Below, one piece after another: positions 33,373 to 42,354 of a stretch of DNA of 64,000 nt. Within the stretch, counting starts at the first letter, position 1, and each line of letters begins with the position of its first letter. The translations under genes were made by a program, and so were the position numbers. The notes beneath the pieces are model-generated. The model saw nothing but the letters and a program-made list of their open reading frames with translations. It did no database searches and was not told the DNA's origin. Source of the DNA: an uncultured Clostridia bacterium (GTDB lineage: Bacteria > Bacillota > Clostridia > Christensenellales > CAG-314); the NCBI GenBank assembly GCA_947586855.1, contig CANPXV010000001.1, positions 1 to 64,000 on the forward strand. The letters run 5' to 3'.

Positions 33373-34257
33373 ATGCAATCCAACTTCAACCGAAACTTTC
33401 AAACTTTTATTTTGAGCAACGACCTCAGCAACCAAAAGGCCGCCGACCTGATAAACGAGGAAATGGCCCGCCTGGACGCACAAAACGACCGTATCTACAT
33501 GGCCAACGACGTGTGGACGATTGTTGGGCGGGGCAGCACTCCACGCAATCACCTGGTGATGGTTGCCATTGCCAACATCATTGGCAAATCGCTGGAAGAT
33601 CTGATTGTGCACCTATACGATATGTCCGATTTGTCCCGTCCCGACCTCAGGCGCTGCCCCTGCAACATGGAAAAGAGCCCCTCGGACAGGGATCGGCGTG
33701 CAATGCTGTCATGCAGCGATATGGTAAGGGACTTTTGGAACGAGCAAAAACCAAGCATCGCCCAATTGTTTGGCAAGATGGAGCCGGACGACAAAACGCT
33801 GGTGCTGGATTTGGTAAGCAGTATCGAGACGGAGGGCGATGACGTGTTTTTGTCGCTGCTGGTGGAGCCGGAAATGCCGCTGGACGACGAAATCAACATA
33901 TGGGTGCACTACAACAACGCCTCGGGGCGGCCGGAGGGCGTGCCCGTGGATTGGGAGGACTTTGCAGAGAGATTGCAGCAATGCAACTGCGACCCTTGCG
34001 CCACCATCACACGGTTTGTGCACGACCGCTTTTTGTGCACGCTGGAAAACGACCTGCATCTCGACGTGACGCTGTGCGACTTTTGCAGGTACTACGATGC
34101 GGACGAAAACGGCTTTGAGATGGACAACGGCTACCTTGTCAAAATGCGGCTGGGCGGCCTGACACGCAAGGATATGCTGTTTTTGTACGAGCAGTCGCTG
34201 GAACATCTGAAACAGCGCCTGGCCGAGCTGGAAAAAGCCAACAAAAAGGAGGACTGA
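33373..34257 (+). CDS. Conserved-looking protein of unknown function, paired with a VWA protein
   Basis: A 294-residue cytosolic protein that I do not recognise. Residues 15-75 (SNQKAADLINEEMARL, then NHLVMVAIANIIGKSLEDLI) look helical and could be a divergent HTH. Two cysteine pairs occur (RRCPCN, CNCDPC), and the middle has WVHYNNASGRPEGVPVDWEDFAERL. The last 30 residues form a charged helix. AAGGAGA precedes the start. The VWA gene begins 2 bases after its stop with AAGGAGG inside its end, so the two are co-translated. Confidence 0.7.
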   Translation: MQSNFNRNFQTFILSNDLSNQKAADLINEEMARLDAQNDRIYMANDVWTIVGRGSTPRNHLVMVAIANIIGKSLEDLIVHLYDMSDLSRPDLRRCPCNMEKSPSDRDRRAMLSCSDMVRDFWNEQKPSIAQLFGKMEPDDKTLVLDLVSSIETEGDDVFLSLLVEPEMPLDDEINIWVHYNNASGRPEGVPVDWEDFAERLQQCNCDPCATITRFVHDRFLCTLENDLHLDVTLCDFCRYYDADENGFEMDNGYLVKMRLGGLTRKDMLFLYEQSLEHLKQRLAELEKANKKED

Positions 34258-34259
34258 CA

Positions 34260-34895
34260 ATGCAAAAAAATCTGATCGAACTTGTGTTTATTTTGGACAA
34301 AAGCGGGTCTATGCACCCGCGCACAGCGGACACTATCGGCGGCTTCAACGCCATGATAGCCGAGCAAAAACAGCAACCGGGCAGGGCGCTGGTATCCACC
34401 GTGTTGTTTGCCGACAGGTCGCAGGTGCTGCACGACAGGATAGACTTAGCAGATGTGGCGGAGATTACCGAAAAGGACTACGTTGCCTTCGGCTGCACGG
34501 CGTTGATGGACGCTATCGGCGGGGCAATACACCACATCAAAAACGTGCACAAGTACGCCCGAGAGGAGGACCGCCCCGAAAACACTCTGTTTGTGATAAC
34601 CACCGACGGCCAAGAAAATGCCAGCAAGGTCTACTCGGCCGAACAAGTGCGCTCGCTGATAAAGGAGCAGGAAAAGGCCGGTTGGCAATTTGTTTTTGTT
34701 GCGGCCAACATAGACGCCGTGCAGACGGGCGCAACGCTGGGAATACGAGAAGAGTGGTGCTCGCAATACGACGTGGGCGACGAGCGAGCGATGTGCTGCA
34801 TGGTGTCGAATGCGGTGTCCGAGTGCAGAAGCACAGGGCAAATCTCGTCCGATTGGAAAACGCTGCGGCGCAAAGCAAAGGAAAACAAACGGTAA
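34260..34895 (+). CDS. Cytosolic von Willebrand factor A (VWA) domain protein
   Basis: A 211-residue single VWA domain with an intact metal-ion-dependent adhesion site: DKSGSM (residues 13-18), the Thr in GCTALMDAIGGA (about residue 80) and the Asp in TTDGQENAS (about 120). There is no signal peptide. The C-terminal 40 residues are basic (TLRRKAKENKR). Cytosolic VWA proteins usually act as assembly factors with an ATPase or partner protein. The partner is probably the co-translated unknown gene at 33373. Confidence 0.85.
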   Translation: MQKNLIELVFILDKSGSMHPRTADTIGGFNAMIAEQKQQPGRALVSTVLFADRSQVLHDRIDLADVAEITEKDYVAFGCTALMDAIGGAIHHIKNVHKYAREEDRPENTLFVITTDGQENASKVYSAEQVRSLIKEQEKAGWQFVFVAANIDAVQTGATLGIREEWCSQYDVGDERAMCCMVSNAVSECRSTGQISSDWKTLRRKAKENKR

Positions 34896-35052
34896 AACCA
34901 CCAAAATGCGGATATGGGGTACGTTTTTTGCAAGAAAAACAACAAAACGCCGCTATCCACCGTCAGTAGGAGCGTCCGCATTATCTGATTGGTCTCTACA
35001 ACAACATTGTTGCGTTTGCAACATTGATACTTCACAATTTACTCCCCAAAAG

Positions 35053-35076
35053 GTCCGCACAAGCTGCGGGCTTTTT
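35053..35076 (+). terminator. Terminator of the VWA unit
   Basis: GTCCGCA / TGCGGGC form a 7-bp stem (one G-U pair) with a 5-base loop, followed by TTTTT. Confidence 0.65.
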
Positions 35077-35197
35077 GATTTGTGGGCGGCAAACTGTACT
35101 TTCAAGCGCAACAAAAAAACGGCCAAAATACGCCTTCGACAAGGCAGCAGTCGTGCCAAAACAATTGCGTGAGAGGCGACAACTTTTGACAAACCTA

Positions 35198-35226
35198 TTG
35201 ACTTGACCTTGTTTGTGTGATAAACT
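35198..35226 (+). promoter_or_regulatory. Promoter of the zinc-ribbon / DUF1622 genes
   Basis: TTGACT (35198-35203) and TAAACT (35221-35226) are 17 bases apart; GGAGG and the ATG follow at 35256. Confidence 0.65.
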
Positions 35227-35255
35227 CAAACAAAACGGTCACGGAGGAAAACGCT

Positions 35256-35741
35256 ATGTATTGCAGATATTGCGGCAAACAAGTGGACGAGGACGCCGTG
35301 GAGTGTCCGCATTGCGGCAAGCCCACAGGCGTAGAGGCGGCTCAACCCGACAATCAATCCGCAGTCGATGAGCAACCCGCAGCTCCTCTACCAGAAACGC
35401 AACCCGACAAGCGGCCCGAAACGCCGTCTGACGAGCAGGCCCTCGCCAGCACCCCCAAACAATGCCCGTTGTGCACCACTGCGCTGCTGGCGGCGATATT
35501 TGGGTGCGTTGGCTTTGTGGCAAGCATCGTGATGGGCTCGATGCTGTTTGCAAATTACATCGCCTTGCTGTATATGATCGGTTGGCTTGCCGTGCTGCCC
35601 TCTTTGGCGTCGCTGGGAGCGGCCGTCTGCGTGCTGCACGCCCCCAAGGACAAGCTAAATCGTATTGTATCCCTTGTGACGATGTGCGTGGCGGGATTTT
35701 CGCTGTTTTACACTTTTTTGGCGGTGTGCGTTGCCGCATAA
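35256..35741 (+). CDS. Zinc-ribbon membrane protein
   Basis: A 161-residue protein. The N-terminus is a zinc ribbon with two CxxC knuckles (MYCRYCGK and CPHCGK). A Pro/Glu/Gln-rich linker (about residues 30-70) leads to three membrane helices (about 73-100, 103-125 and 137-158). This layout is common in Firmicutes and has no assigned role. The longer frame to 35217 is rejected because GGAGG sits eight bases before ATG 35256. The DUF1622 gene follows after 12 bases, so they form an operon. Confidence 0.8.
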   Translation: MYCRYCGKQVDEDAVECPHCGKPTGVEAAQPDNQSAVDEQPAAPLPETQPDKRPETPSDEQALASTPKQCPLCTTALLAAIFGCVGFVASIVMGSMLFANYIALLYMIGWLAVLPSLASLGAAVCVLHAPKDKLNRIVSLVTMCVAGFSLFYTFLAVCVAA

Positions 35742-35753
35742 ACAAGGAGCGAT

Positions 35754-36218
35754 ATGGAATTTTACGAACTGATAGAAAAGTACTTCGATCTGGTGATACG
35801 CTACATCGTGCTGCTGATAGAGTTAGTGGGCACCGTTGTGTTGGTGTACGCCATTGTATCGGCCATTATCGGGCTGTTCAAGCGGCAGCAACACGTCAGG
35901 CTTAAACTTGCCGAGGGCATTGCCCTTGCGCTGGAATTCAAAATCGGCGGCGAATTGCTGCGCACCGTGGTGGTGAGAGAGTGGGAAGAGCTGCTTATTC
36001 TCGGCGCCATCATTTTACTGCGGGCGGCGCTGACGTTCCTGATACAGTGGGAGATAAAGATCGAGCGCAAAAACGGCAACATGACCGTGGAACAGCTGCA
36101 AGACATCAAGACGCCTCTGACGCAGGACGGCGAATCCCGCAGCGGTAAAAACGCAGTACAAAACGCTCCTCAGACGGACGAGGCGGCAGGCGAGCAGCCC
36201 GACGCACCTCGCCGGTGA
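35754..36218 (+). CDS. DUF1622 family membrane protein
   Basis: A 154-residue protein with three membrane helices (about residues 14-42, 60-75 and 78-97). The segment LKLAEGIALALEFKIGGELLRTVV followed by EELLILGAIILLRAAL is the DUF1622 hallmark; shown in part: EGIALALEFKIGGELL. Function is unknown. The C-terminal 45 residues are hydrophilic and family-atypical. AAGGAG lies before the ATG. The last codons fall in a short sequence (CACCTCGCCGGTG) repeated at once in the 61-bp repeat downstream. Confidence 0.85.
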   Translation: MEFYELIEKYFDLVIRYIVLLIELVGTVVLVYAIVSAIIGLFKRQQHVRLKLAEGIALALEFKIGGELLRTVVVREWEELLILGAIILLRAALTFLIQWEIKIERKNGNMTVEQLQDIKTPLTQDGESRSGKNAVQNAPQTDEAAGEQPDAPRR

Positions 36219-36221
36219 GGC

Positions 36222-36282
36222 CACCTCGCCGGTGTGGCAAGTTGGCAAATTTAACTTCTTTATTTTGACTGCTACCATGTCC
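36222..36282 (+). repeat. 61-bp inverted repeat, copy 1
   Basis: Begins CACCTCGCCGGTG and ends GCTACCATGTCC. It matches the reverse complement of 41792-41852 at 57 of 61 positions. The two copies enclose only the giant lipoprotein gene. Its first 13 bases are also duplicated at 36205-36217. Confidence 0.8.
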
Positions 36283-36301
36283 AAACATTTAGTAAAGGAC
36301 T

Positions 36302-36340
36302 CAAAAAAACGGTCTGACGAGATGTCGGACCGTTTTTTTT
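36302..36340. terminator. Bidirectional terminator
   Basis: ACGGTCTGAC / GTCGGACCGT form a 10-bp stem (one G-U pair) with loop GAGAT. Eight T follow on the plus strand and seven on the minus strand. It closes the DUF1622 unit and the giant lipoprotein gene. Confidence 0.92.
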
Positions 36341-36377
36341 GTGCAAATGCTGCACCAAAATGCTTTTGTTGGGGCTA

Positions 36378-39300
36378 TCAGACCTTTTCCACATCAAGGA
36401 AGTGGTATTCGCTATTGACAGTTACTTTGTAGGAATCCTCACCCACCACTACGGTAAAGCTGCCGTCGGTGTTGAGCGTTGCGGTGAACTCTACCTCTTC
36501 ATCATCGATAGCGAAGGAGAGCAGTTGCTGCGCCTTGCCGTTTGTGTCGTAAAGCACTGTTGCCGAGCAAGCGAGTGTGCTTGTAGAACTTGTGCTTGCA
36601 AAATCAATGCTGCCGCTCCACACAAGGGTCATAGTGTTGCCGGCAACTTGTGCGGTAAAGCACAGGGTATCGATGGAATATTGCGCCACCAACGACACGC
36701 TGCCGTCATCGTTGATTGTCACGGATTGCAACTTCCAGGTGTTGAAGCCGTAGTTGGAGTTCGCTTTGATTTCAAGTTTGTTCACGGCGTGGATCTCGCC
36801 CTCGATGACCAATGCGGTAAGGCGCCAAGCGTACAGGTTGGTTTGCTTAGGCTCGCCCTCATACACTTGTTCGCTGCCCAATGTGGTCAGAGTGCCGTGT
36901 TGGCCGTCGGTAAGCTTCAACGAGTAGTAGGTGTTGTCCAGCACCAGCATTGCGCCAAATGTGTTGTCGAACTTGCTTGCGCTGCCCACCTGCGTGTCGC
37001 CGTAGCTGCCCGCAAAGGTCACATCAAAGTAGTGATGATCCTTGTCGTAGACGGCGGATATGGTCAACGACAGTTGTTTGTCACCAACCGTCAGTTGGTG
37101 AGTCTCGTCCAGCCGGCAAAGCAATTTGCCCTGCCAGGACAGCACCTTGTCGCCCAAATCGGCCACTTTGACAAACACGCCCGACTTTTCGTCAAACTCG
37201 TACAGCGCCAATTTGCCGTTTTCGATTGCATACAGGCCCAGATTTGTGTATCTCAGCGTGTACGCACCCGTCACCACCTCGCAGAAGTAGCCGTTGCGCA
37301 GCTGATACACGGTGCCGCTGTCCAGATCGATAAATTGGCGGCCGTCCTCGTCGCCGACGGGCATTGTTACGGAGCCTTTGACAAGCGCCCACTTGCTGCT
37401 ACTCAGCACGGTGTTGACGGCTTGCATATCCTTGACGATCACCACGATGGCGATACCTTCGTCCAGCACGTCGTCGTTGTCGAACGCCCTGAACACGTCC
37501 TCGCCAAAGGCGATATTTGCAATAGTTTGCACCGCAGTGAGGTCAAAGCGAATGGGGGCAGTGACGTCTGCCACTTTGAACTCCGAAAAGGCCCTGTCGC
37601 CGATGGTTGTGATGGCGCCAAGCGACACGCTCGTCAGCGCAGTGCAGTGATAGAAGGCCTCGGCAGCTATCTCCGTGACGCCAAGGATGTTGACCGTTTC
37701 GAGGAAGCGGCAATCGCGGAAGGCGCCCTCGCCGATGTACAGCAGCTTGTCGGAGGCGACTTCCACTATCAGCGAGGCGGCAAATGCACCGCTGCCGATG
37801 TGCGTCACTTTGTTGAAGTTGACGTGTTCCACCGTGGTGGAAACAAACGCATTGGCGTAGATCTGCGTCACTTCGTCCGGTATGGTGATGGTTGTTTTGC
37901 TGCCCGTGTAGCCGTACAGCACGCTGTCACGTACCACAAAGTCGGTGTTGAACACTTGTTGCGTTTTGTTGTCGAGGTCCACGTCGAAATACAGCGCATG
38001 ACTGAGTGCACTCGATTGGAACTTGACCAGCCAAGACGTCACAAAGGTGTAGGTGCCATCGCCGCTGATGCCGTAACGATCGGTGTAGGTGGCCGCACCG
38101 TAGCCGTCAAGTATCAACGACGACCACTCGTCGTCGGATAGCAGCGTGCCATGTTGCTGCGCATCAAGCACCAAATATTCGAGGCCGGCGCTTGCCTCCT
38201 GCAACACAAACACAAAGCTGCCCTGTGCGCCCGTGTACACCAGCTCGGTGCGGTCGGGGTTGTTGTAGGTGTAGGCGCCCTGCTCGATCTGCTTGCCATC
38301 GGCGTCCAGGCGTGTGGCCGTGCCGTGACCGTCCAGATAGATAGTTTCGTCGGCGGATACGCCGTGCTCGTTGCGCTGATAGGTGCCGTAGGGCAACAGG
38401 CGCTGAACGGCCTTGCCGTCCTTGTTGATGTCAAACACGTACTCTTCGCCGTCCTCGGTGACAGCCACGATCTGCTTGCCATCGGCCGCAAGTTCGTAGG
38501 TAAGCTCGCTCACGTCGCCGTCGAGAATGTTGCAGCGCATCACTTGCGCCTCGACAGTGACGCCGTCAAGCGACATGGTGCCGGCTGTATAGCCGTTGCA
38601 GAACAGGCTGCCTGTCTCGTTGCTCTTGTCGTCCACAATTTTGACGTCCACAAGGTAGTTGTCGTCTCGGGCGACGTAGTAGCCGATGTGGTCCTCTTCT
38701 CTCAGCACCAAAGCGATGTTGGCCTTGCCGTCCGAGAAGGTGATTGTGTATTCGTCCAGCCCCTCCACTGCCGATTTGGCCAAGCGCACATAAGTGCCCG
38801 TCTTGGTTGTGAATTCGTTGGTGTCGGCAGAGAAGCTGCTGTACACAGCCACGCCGTCGCCGTCCAAAAAGTACTGCTCGTAGCTGCTGACGCCGTCGGC
38901 CGTGATGACGTAGTAGGTGCCCACTTCGTCCGCCTTTACTTGCTTGACGCTGTTGCCGCTCACTTTGAGGGCAAGCTCGCCCTTGTCGTCGGCAAACAGC
39001 ACCACACCTTGCATATAGGCGTAGTGGCCGCTGCGGCCGTTGTAGGTGGCGTTGCCGTAGCCGTCGGTCACAAGTCCGCCAACGCTAAGCTCGTGCTCGT
39101 CGTAGCGCTCAAACTTGTTGCCCGTCTTTTTGTAGCGGAAATGGTCGTAGATGGTCAGCACCTCGTCGGAATCGATATCACTGTCGTGATACTCTCCCAC
39201 AAAGTTGTATTCGTCGGTTTTGCCTGCCACTGGTGACACGCTGCCCAGCAGTATGCAGTACTTGTAGGCGCCGCCCTGTCCGTCGTCGGCGTCCAATCGC

Positions 39301-41654
39301 ACCACCGCAATTGTGTCCGTCACAAACACGATATCCGCATTGTAGCCGCTGGCACGTGCCGGGTGCGAAACAGTCTCGGTGCAGGCGGTTTTCTCATCGA
39401 TGCGGTAGAATTTGCCGTCAATTGCGTAGTAGATACGCTTGTTGCCGTCGCCGAGATCGAACTCGTAGACATCCACCACCTGCTTGTCGAAGGTGTAGTC
39501 CACCGTCTCGTCGCCCAGGTGCGCAACGCCCTTTTCGTCGATGGAGAGGTCTGTGTCCACCGTGATTGCGTCACTGACAAATTCCAGACTGCCCCTTTGG
39601 TTGAGGGAGGACTGCTTGTTTAGCGCAAAACGCATCGTAACTTGCGAAACCTCGTCCACAGTCTTGTGTAGCGACAGATAGCCGTCGCTGAATGTGGCGC
39701 TGTCGGCCGAATCTGCCAAAGAGTACACCACCCTGTTGGAGAAATACATAGCGGGTATCCACAGCTGCGGACCGTAGCCATCGCTTGGGCCCTCGGGATA
39801 GATGTACACAAAGGCGCCGCTTTGGCGGATACCGCTCAACTCGTCCAGCACGGTGTTGTTGGTGACGTCGTATCTGCCGTAGCCCTCGCCCGTGAGGATC
39901 TTGTAGTAGGTGACGTATGTGCCCGTTGCCATATCCTGCTCGTCCCAGATGAAGCAAAGGATGGGATCGGCGCCTTGCGGGGTAAACTCCACATAGTACA
40001 CGTGGTAGGTGCTGATGATGTCCTCCAACTCCTGTGCGGAGTCGGCCGCAGACAGATCCATATACTCCCAAGTGTGCTCAATCACCCGATATGTGCCCTT
40101 TTTGCCGTCGTAGGTGCCCTCGCCGTAGCCGTCCAGCACCAACTTTTTGTTGTCGGTTTTGGACAAGAAGCCGTCGGTGATGCCCTGCGTGATGCCGTCA
40201 TTGAGTTGGTAGTAACCCACGGTATCGGGCACGGAAGGCTTGTCCTCGCGGACGAGGCGCAGATACAACGTGTGCATAAGCATGCTGCGATAGTACAATA
40301 CGACCTCGTAGGTGCCCTCCTCGTGCGTCATGGCGTAGGTGCCGGTGTATTCCAGAATGGGCTGCCCGTCATAGGTGGCCTCGTAGGTGGCGCCGTCCAT
40401 GATGTAGGTTGCGGTGCCCACACCGTTGAGATACAGCTGCGGGTAGGAAAATTTGCCGTCGGCATTGAGAGCATAGTAGCCCGCAATATCGGCGTCCTGA
40501 CGTTGGAAGAACACATTCTCGCCCGATTGGCGCAGCACAAACAGGAAATTGAGCTGTCCCGATTGGAACTTGTAGAATCCGCTGTCCTTTTCCACATCGT
40601 AGCTGCCGCTATACGTTTTGGAGCCGTCAAAGTAGGTGGCCGCACCGCCGTCGGATATGGTCAGTTTGCGTTGAGAATCGGGCTCGTTGTAGTCGGCGTA
40701 GTCTCTGTTGAGGGTGTCTCGATAGTAGTAGAAGTTGTTGCCCACCACTTTGCCGCCAAGGCCGTTGTCAAAGCCGAACACGCCCGTGGCGCTGTCGTAG
40801 GTGCCTGTTTTTTCCTCCAAGCCGTGACGGCGCAAATACACGGTGTTATCCTGCGTGCGGGAGACAAACAGATAGTCCGCCCCGTCAAAGATGTCGGTGA
40901 GGCCGTGCTCCCATTGGGCATACAGCCTGGTGTTGTTTTTGGTCACATCAAATTTGTCTCCCTCGACAAACTCGATGTTGTCGTCACGTGCAGAGGACCA
41001 CCCCACAAAACGGACGCTGTCGTCCGCCTCGAAACGGTCGCCGTTGGGCAGCGTGTGCTGGTCGCCCATCACAACGTCGTCGAAGAAGGTGGCGTCGTTG
41101 CCGTCCAGATTGATGTCAAACACAATGCGGGCAATATCCCTCTTGCGGTACACGTCAAAAACTTCGCCCTTTTCCAACGAGTCAACGGACAGTTTGTTGG
41201 CCTTGGCGGCATCGGTTGCTCCCTGCAAGCCGTCTGTGTTGACAGTGCACGCCTCGTGCCAGAAGCCTGTGCCCGTGGTTTGCTCGGAGGGTTGCTGCGG
41301 GTACTCGCCGTTGATGTCGGAGTAGTACACCCTGACGGTGTAGCTGATGCTATATCTTGCTTTCAACGTCAGATCCTCTTGCGGCATGACGCTGTTTTCG
41401 TCGATGAGATTGTCGCCGTCGAGCCAGCCTGCAAAAGTGAGGCCGCTGTCGGCTGTGAGGGTCACGTCCCCGATTGCGTCCAATATGTTTTGGTCCGCCG
41501 CCACTTTCAGTTCGCTTTGGGACAGCGTGCCGCCGCCTGCTGCGTCCAGCGTGAGCGTAAAGCCCTCGTCTTGCTTGCACCCTGCAAACAGCGCCAGGCT
41601 CAGCGCCAGACACACTGCCACCGCAAGCATAATTATGCGATAAAATTTGTTCAT
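36378..41654 (-). CDS. Giant repeat-rich surface lipoprotein with BspA-type leucine-rich repeats
   Basis: A 1758-residue lipoprotein. The signal peptide ends at lipobox FAGC (Cys26). Residues about 30-240 hold Listeria-Bacteroides/InlB-type repeats (TFAGWLDGDNL, RFVGWSSARD, TRLYAQWEHG). From about 250 to 1240 a unit of about 60-100 residues recurs, each with a core like LVLDGYGEGTYDGKKGTY, LFCNGYTAGTM or LDGHGTATRLD. Residues about 1250-1390 are LRR_5 repeats (IPDEVTQIYANAF, HIGSGAFAAS, YIGEGAFRDC). The rest is beta-rich. GAGGAGG precedes ATG 41654. It probably binds host or food polysaccharide or protein at the cell surface. It has its own promoter. Confidence 0.85.
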   Translation of the reverse strand: MNKFYRIIMLAVAVCLALSLALFAGCKQDEGFTLTLDAAGGGTLSQSELKVAADQNILDAIGDVTLTADSGLTFAGWLDGDNLIDENSVMPQEDLTLKARYSISYTVRVYYSDINGEYPQQPSEQTTGTGFWHEACTVNTDGLQGATDAAKANKLSVDSLEKGEVFDVYRKRDIARIVFDINLDGNDATFFDDVVMGDQHTLPNGDRFEADDSVRFVGWSSARDDNIEFVEGDKFDVTKNNTRLYAQWEHGLTDIFDGADYLFVSRTQDNTVYLRRHGLEEKTGTYDSATGVFGFDNGLGGKVVGNNFYYYRDTLNRDYADYNEPDSQRKLTISDGGAATYFDGSKTYSGSYDVEKDSGFYKFQSGQLNFLFVLRQSGENVFFQRQDADIAGYYALNADGKFSYPQLYLNGVGTATYIMDGATYEATYDGQPILEYTGTYAMTHEEGTYEVVLYYRSMLMHTLYLRLVREDKPSVPDTVGYYQLNDGITQGITDGFLSKTDNKKLVLDGYGEGTYDGKKGTYRVIEHTWEYMDLSAADSAQELEDIISTYHVYYVEFTPQGADPILCFIWDEQDMATGTYVTYYKILTGEGYGRYDVTNNTVLDELSGIRQSGAFVYIYPEGPSDGYGPQLWIPAMYFSNRVVYSLADSADSATFSDGYLSLHKTVDEVSQVTMRFALNKQSSLNQRGSLEFVSDAITVDTDLSIDEKGVAHLGDETVDYTFDKQVVDVYEFDLGDGNKRIYYAIDGKFYRIDEKTACTETVSHPARASGYNADIVFVTDTIAVVRLDADDGQGGAYKYCILLGSVSPVAGKTDEYNFVGEYHDSDIDSDEVLTIYDHFRYKKTGNKFERYDEHELSVGGLVTDGYGNATYNGRSGHYAYMQGVVLFADDKGELALKVSGNSVKQVKADEVGTYYVITADGVSSYEQYFLDGDGVAVYSSFSADTNEFTTKTGTYVRLAKSAVEGLDEYTITFSDGKANIALVLREEDHIGYYVARDDNYLVDVKIVDDKSNETGSLFCNGYTAGTMSLDGVTVEAQVMRCNILDGDVSELTYELAADGKQIVAVTEDGEEYVFDINKDGKAVQRLLPYGTYQRNEHGVSADETIYLDGHGTATRLDADGKQIEQGAYTYNNPDRTELVYTGAQGSFVFVLQEASAGLEYLVLDAQQHGTLLSDDEWSSLILDGYGAATYTDRYGISGDGTYTFVTSWLVKFQSSALSHALYFDVDLDNKTQQVFNTDFVVRDSVLYGYTGSKTTITIPDEVTQIYANAFVSTTVEHVNFNKVTHIGSGAFAASLIVEVASDKLLYIGEGAFRDCRFLETVNILGVTEIAAEAFYHCTALTSVSLGAITTIGDRAFSEFKVADVTAPIRFDLTAVQTIANIAFGEDVFRAFDNDDVLDEGIAIVVIVKDMQAVNTVLSSSKWALVKGSVTMPVGDEDGRQFIDLDSGTVYQLRNGYFCEVVTGAYTLRYTNLGLYAIENGKLALYEFDEKSGVFVKVADLGDKVLSWQGKLLCRLDETHQLTVGDKQLSLTISAVYDKDHHYFDVTFAGSYGDTQVGSASKFDNTFGAMLVLDNTYYSLKLTDGQHGTLTTLGSEQVYEGEPKQTNLYAWRLTALVIEGEIHAVNKLEIKANSNYGFNTWKLQSVTINDDGSVSLVAQYSIDTLCFTAQVAGNTMTLVWSGSIDFASTSSTSTLACSATVLYDTNGKAQQLLSFAIDDEEVEFTATLNTDGSFTVVVGEDSYKVTVNSEYHFLDVEKV

Positions 41655-41705
41655 TTCTTCCTCCTCACCGCACAAGGCGACAACCGCAAAGTGCGATCTG
41701 AGCCT

Positions 41706-41735
41706 ATTATACCACGCTTTCGACAACGTTGTCAA
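41706..41735 (-). promoter_or_regulatory. Promoter and operator of the giant lipoprotein gene
   Basis: TTGACA (41730-41735) and TATAAT (41706-41711) are 18 bases apart on the minus strand. The perfect palindrome GACAACGTTGTC (41722-41733) overlaps the -35 box and has the central CG typical of LacI-family operators. Confidence 0.8.
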
Positions 41736-41791
41736 AAGAATGGCCGCCCGTGCGGCGAGGTAGCTAAAATCAATTGCGAGGGAATAGTATG

Positions 41792-41852
41792 GGACGTGGT
41801 AGCAGTTAAAATAAAGAAGTTACATTTGCCAACTTGCCCCACCGGCGAGGTG
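41792..41852 (-). repeat. 61-bp inverted repeat, copy 2
   Basis: Read on the minus strand it begins CACCTCGCCGGTGGGG and ends GCTACCACGTCC. It is the inverted partner of 36222-36282 with four mismatches. Confidence 0.8.
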
Positions 41853-41882
41853 AAAAAATCCCCCATGCCAAAGCATAGGGGG
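41853..41882 (-). terminator. Terminator of the small anchored protein gene
   Basis: On the minus strand CCCCCTATGC and GCATGGGGG pair with one bulged base around TTTG, followed by ATTTTTT. It directly abuts repeat copy 2. Confidence 0.85.
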
Positions 41883-41900
41883 ACAAACAGGTTTGCTGTT

Positions 41901-42254
41901 TTATGGTTGTTGCGGTGAGTAGCCGCATTTGGTGCATTTGCCGTCGGCGCCGTAGTCGTGAGGGGTCAGCGTGGCCTCCTGCCAATCGCACTCGACGCCG
42001 TTGCCGAACTTGTGAGTGCACACCATTCTGTGACCGTCGGGAGTGAACTCGTATGCCTTGCTGTGGCCCGCACGAGACTCGGGGTCCATAGCGTTGTCGT
42101 CGGGGCAAACCAAAAATTGTTCGGTCTCGGTGTAGTGCGCCTCGGTAAATTCGTGAAAATGCAGCGTGTTGAGCAGCACTATTGCCAGCACCATTGCGAT
42201 ACTGAGGGCGATAAGTGCGCCCGCCGCAATGAGATAGCGGTTTTTGTAGAACAT
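41901..42254 (-). CDS. Small membrane-anchored protein with C-terminal Cys-X2-Cys
   Basis: A 117-residue protein: one membrane anchor (residues 8-30), then an extracellular part with five cysteines and several histidines. The end, HDYGADGKCTKCGY, resembles tails found in large Clostridial surface proteins and may bind zinc. No enzymatic motif is seen. GGAGG lies before the ATG; an upstream frame start at 42270 is rejected. It has its own promoter and terminator. Confidence 0.75.
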   Translation of the reverse strand: MFYKNRYLIAAGALIALSIAMVLAIVLLNTLHFHEFTEAHYTETEQFLVCPDDNAMDPESRAGHSKAYEFTPDGHRMVCTHKFGNGVECDWQEATLTPHDYGADGKCTKCGYSPQQP

Positions 42255-42284
42255 AATCAGGCCTCCGCAAAATCTTACTTATAC

Positions 42285-42313
42285 ATTATACACCGTGTTG
42301 CCGCAGTTGTAAA
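42285..42313 (-). promoter_or_regulatory. Promoter of the small anchored protein gene
   Basis: TTTACA (42308-42313) and TATAAT (42285-42290) are 17 bases apart on the minus strand. Confidence 0.8.
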
Positions 42314-42354
42314 GAGCAAATTTGCCGTATGTGCAAATTGGTGGCGAAGCTGCA

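Larger units (their letters stand above)
34896..35255 (+). other. Intergenic region with terminator and promoter
   Basis: No gene is supported; overlapping frames on both strands lack ribosome sites. It holds a small hairpin (GTTGC / GCAAC near 35010), a terminator at 35053-35076 and a promoter at 35198-35226. Confidence 0.5.

Noticed and set aside
33049..33612. Minus-strand frames opposite the lipoprotein and the unknown gene
   Set aside because: They oppose genes with good ribosome sites and signal peptides and have none of their own.
36222..41852. Insertion sequence or transposon with terminal inverted repeats
   Set aside because: The inverted repeats suggest one, but no transposase gene lies between them and no target-site duplication was found next to both ends. 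It is kept as a repeat finding only.
39822..41918. 698-codon plus-strand frame opposite the giant lipoprotein
   Set aside because: Same shadow composition and runs through a promoter and the 61-bp repeat.
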